DNA of 43,393 nt from CAIQJJ01 sp964606085 (GTDB lineage: Bacteria > Chloroflexota > Anaerolineae > Anaerolineales > UBA4823): assembly GCA_964606085.1 (NCBI GenBank), contig CAZSFD010000045.1:1-43393 (forward strand). The letters are read 5' to 3'. The position numbers were made by a program, and so were the translations under genes. Under the pieces are notes generated by a model. That model saw only the letters and a list, made by a program, of their open reading frames with translations, was not told where the DNA came from and searched no databases. This document shows, one piece after another, positions 41,164-43,393 of this stretch (its first letter is position 1; every line of letters starts with the position of its first letter).

Positions 41164-42813
41164 ATGCGTACTTTGTCTTCACTATCATCGCTTTTGCTAT
41201 TCTGCCTGGTTGCCGTTATGATTTTTCCGACGCCGATCTCTGGCAGCGCATTAGAAAATCCATCTGTTGCTGCGTTGCCCAAGCAAGACTCAACCGTAAC
41301 GCCTGTCTGGCCGCCATTACAAATTTCTCAGGTTTCAGTATCATCTGAGCCCCTGGTGGGAAGCGTCGTAAATTTGTCCATTGGGATCATGTCTGTGGAT
41401 AATGAAACCGAAGTTGCTCTTACCATTGATTTCTTTGAAAATTACGATAACCCGGTGCATTTCATATCGGGAGTCAGATCATGGCAAGGCACCCTGACCG
41501 CGAACCAGCCAATGACATTCACGCTCTCAATCATGGTTGAACGTGAAGGAGAATGGCCCGTTGAGATTCGCGTCATGCAATTAACAGGGGCTTCGCAATA
41601 TCAAGCCATCGAAACCATCCATTTGCAAAGCTCGCAGGTGCAAGGAAAAATGATTCGGGGCCTTGAATATCAGCCGACTTTACCAGTCGTCCAGGGTCAC
41701 ACTTTGCACATTACGGATACATTTTCATCCCCATCTTCGACCTTTTCTCCTGGGATCGGAGAAATACAAGTGACCGGTACCATTCGTTACTCGGCCCGTA
41801 GGGATCAAGGTTCTTCGCCATTTGAGCGTCCACTTGGTCGAATAGGAATGCAGTTATGGACTGTCACTCCAGGTTATCACTTGTTGCTGAGAACTACACA
41901 AACGAATGATAACGGTGAATATGCCTTTGATCCAATAACCAATGGGCCATCTTTGGATTTATATATCGTCATCTATGCCACCGACAACCAACGAGTTAAG
42001 GTAACGGACTGGAATGGTACTATTCACTCGCATTCGAGGCAATTGGACCCCAATCATTCGCCAGATACTTATCCAGATGGCGTTGTACCATTCGACTACA
42101 CAATTCCGCTAAACCCTATCCAAACTGAGATTTCATCCCAACCCTTTTACATTTATGACTTGACAGCCAATGTTGCATTGGGTTGGCTTCAACAACAAAC
42201 CGGATGGACGCCATCAAGTTTTCTTGAAATTCACTGGCCTTATGGTTGTGCCTGGATTGGCGGCTTGCCTTGCTATGCTGGTCAAATCTTTTTGCCGTTT
42301 GATGATGGCATCAAACCGGATAGGATTCTTCATGAATACGGTCATTTTATCCTGGCTAAGGCTATCAATGACGAAAACAAAGTGATTAATGCCTGCATTA
42401 AATTAGATGGCACGTGGTGGAATCATGATTTGTGGATGGAAACCGACGCGGATTGCGCCTGGAGCGAGGGTTGGGCGCATTTTTTCGAAGCGGCAGTACA
42501 GGCTCATAACGAAGTCGAATTTACCAATATGGATCCCGTTGAGCAAGTCAATATAGAGTTACTGGTTCTCCAGAGAACTACGAAGGCGTGGTTGCCGCCA
42601 GCCTGCTCAACATCTTCGACAGCACCAGCCAAACCCATGACGAATTTTCTGACGGCTTCAACGGCCCCTCCAACAACGGCATCTGGCATTACAGCACCAC
42701 GCCCCACAACGGCAGCATCCCCTTCTCCATCGAAGCCTTTTGGGATGCCTTCAAAACGGGCCGCGCCGCTGATGCCTGCTACGGCTCGGCCATCTTACAG
42801 CACCACAAGCTGA
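41164..42813 (+). CDS. Secreted HExxH metallopeptidase, frameshifted near its C-terminus
   Basis: An exported protein starting at 41164 with a signal peptide (MRTLSSLSSLLLFCLVAVMIF). Residues about 45-165 repeat the Ig-like domain of the preceding lipoprotein. A transthyretin-like segment follows (about 195-300, GRIGMQLWTV, TTQTNDNGEYAFDPIT). The peptidase part has HEYGH (390-394) and EGWAH (435-439), the usual two histidines and a downstream glutamate of gluzincin-type zinc sites. From about residue 466 (base 42560) the frame reads low-complexity TKAWLPPACSTSSTAPAKP sequence to a stop at 42813. The real continuation is in another frame from 42573. One missing base near 42561 would explain it, either a mutation or an assembly error. 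Confidence 0.72.
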   Translation: MRTLSSLSSLLLFCLVAVMIFPTPISGSALENPSVAALPKQDSTVTPVWPPLQISQVSVSSEPLVGSVVNLSIGIMSVDNETEVALTIDFFENYDNPVHFISGVRSWQGTLTANQPMTFTLSIMVEREGEWPVEIRVMQLTGASQYQAIETIHLQSSQVQGKMIRGLEYQPTLPVVQGHTLHITDTFSSPSSTFSPGIGEIQVTGTIRYSARRDQGSSPFERPLGRIGMQLWTVTPGYHLLLRTTQTNDNGEYAFDPITNGPSLDLYIVIYATDNQRVKVTDWNGTIHSHSRQLDPNHSPDTYPDGVVPFDYTIPLNPIQTEISSQPFYIYDLTANVALGWLQQQTGWTPSSFLEIHWPYGCAWIGGLPCYAGQIFLPFDDGIKPDRILHEYGHFILAKAINDENKVINACIKLDGTWWNHDLWMETDADCAWSEGWAHFFEAAVQAHNEVEFTNMDPVEQVNIELLVLQRTTKAWLPPACSTSSTAPAKPMTNFLTASTAPPTTASGITAPRPTTAASPSPSKPFGMPSKRAAPLMPATARPSYSTTS

Positions 42814-43393
42814 ATTACCCGCCGTTCATGTACGAGTTGAACTATTTCTATGATCCTGCCGGTTCCGGAATGATCGTTCCCAATGCGTTGCCAGGATGCC
42901 CTGGCATGACCTATCTGGAAAACACCAATTTGGAATTGACGGCAAATTCCATTGATCCGGCCCGCTACGTATTCGATCACTGGAGCGGTGGTTTGAGCGG
43001 AGCAAATAATCCCGGAGAATTGGTGATGGATAGCGATAAAGATGTAACGGCTCATTTTGTCACCGCCACACCCACAGCGACCATAACCCCCACCCCCACG
43101 GCCACACAAACGCCCACCATCACGCGCACACCCACGGTCACGCGTACCCCCACCCGCACCCCTACCGCCACCCGCACGCCATCACCCACGCGCACACCCA
43201 CGGCCACACGCACGGCTACCAATACCGCCACACCCACCCCCACCCGCACACCAACCCCCACGCGCAACACCCGCACCCCCGCGCCCACCCCCTCCGGCCC
43301 CACCCCCACGGCTACCGATCCCAACAACCCGCCCACGCCCACCGCCACCCTCAGCGCTGAGAATGTGGCCAGGGTAAACTGGAAATTTATCAC
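42573..43393 (+). pseudogene. Out-of-frame C-terminal part of the metallopeptidase with Thr/Pro repeat tail
   Basis: Reading from 42573 in the frame one base behind gives the natural end of the peptidase domain: ENYEGVVAASLLNIFDSTS, FSDGFNGPSNNGIWHYS, IEAFWDAFKTG. Then comes a divergent InlB B-repeat-like unit (YVFDHWSGGLSGANN, ELVMDSDKDVTAHF). A long Thr/Pro repeat (TPTATRTPSPTRTPT type, from about 43068) follows. It is open to the window edge. It has no start of its own, so it is either part of a broken gene or is joined to the upstream frame in a corrected sequence. Its codons are much richer in G/C at third positions than the upstream part. The repeat tail resembles that of the TadE-PA14 protein. 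Confidence 0.7.

Overview
The window reads as a chromosomal segment of a GC-rich bacterium, most likely a member of the Chloroflexota (Anaerolineae/Caldilineae-like). The inference rests on the gene types: a GT39-like membrane glycosyltransferase with an NHL-repeat tail, very long Thr/Pro-repeat surface proteins, a B12-dependent mutase large subunit without its own B12 domain, DUF4126, Uma2, and many short dispersed intergenic repeats. No rRNA, tRNA or CRISPR array was recognised, so the phylum call is an inference.

Layout. 1-6.2 kb: a C-terminally truncated SUI1/YciH-like gene (-), then the F1 part of ATP synthase, atpA-atpG-atpD-atpC (+), ending in an MreB-like gene that has lost both catalytic residues. 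The a, c, b and delta subunit genes are not upstream. All three gaps between the F1 genes are filled by different self-complementary repeats. 6.2-10.8 kb: a 1206-residue membrane glycosyltransferase/NHL protein and an RsuA/RluB pseudouridine synthase (-). 10.8-16.2 kb: rpsO, pnp, secD, secF (+), punctuated by strong hairpins. 16.2-24.7 kb (all -): a URO-D-family protein, a prepilin peptidase, and a Tad-like surface group (TadE, vWA TadG-like, TadE fused to a PA14 domain, and a secreted DUF2135-like protein). 24.7-25.9 kb: a repeat-rich island with a MITE-like nested palindrome and a RAYT transposase flanked on both sides by REP-like hairpins.

25.9-35.2 kb: methylmalonyl-CoA mutase large subunit, a VapC/AbrB toxin-antitoxin pair, inositol monophosphatase, a one-domain EamA protein, DUF4126, Uma2, a ketopantoate reductase-like protein carrying a repeat-derived in-frame segment, two overlapping histidine phosphatases, and a double thymidylate kinase whose first domain is dead. 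35.2-40.3 kb: an AAA/DUF4143 ATPase, then a SWIM-SNF2 helicase followed directly by a small helical partner. 40.3-43.4 kb: a lipoprotein and a secreted HExxH metallopeptidase that share an Ig-like domain. The peptidase is frameshifted exactly where base composition changes, and continues into a Thr/Pro-repeat tail cut by the window end.

Themes across the window: (i) at least six genes have a TATAAT-like -10 element only 6-8 nt before the ATG and no Shine-Dalgarno sequence, which indicates leaderless mRNAs, while genes inside operons have good GGAG-type sites; (ii) small palindromic or heptamer repeats have entered operon gaps and even a coding sequence; (iii) several enzymes carry a degenerate catalytic centre (MreB-like, first TMPK domain), which suggests retained structural roles.
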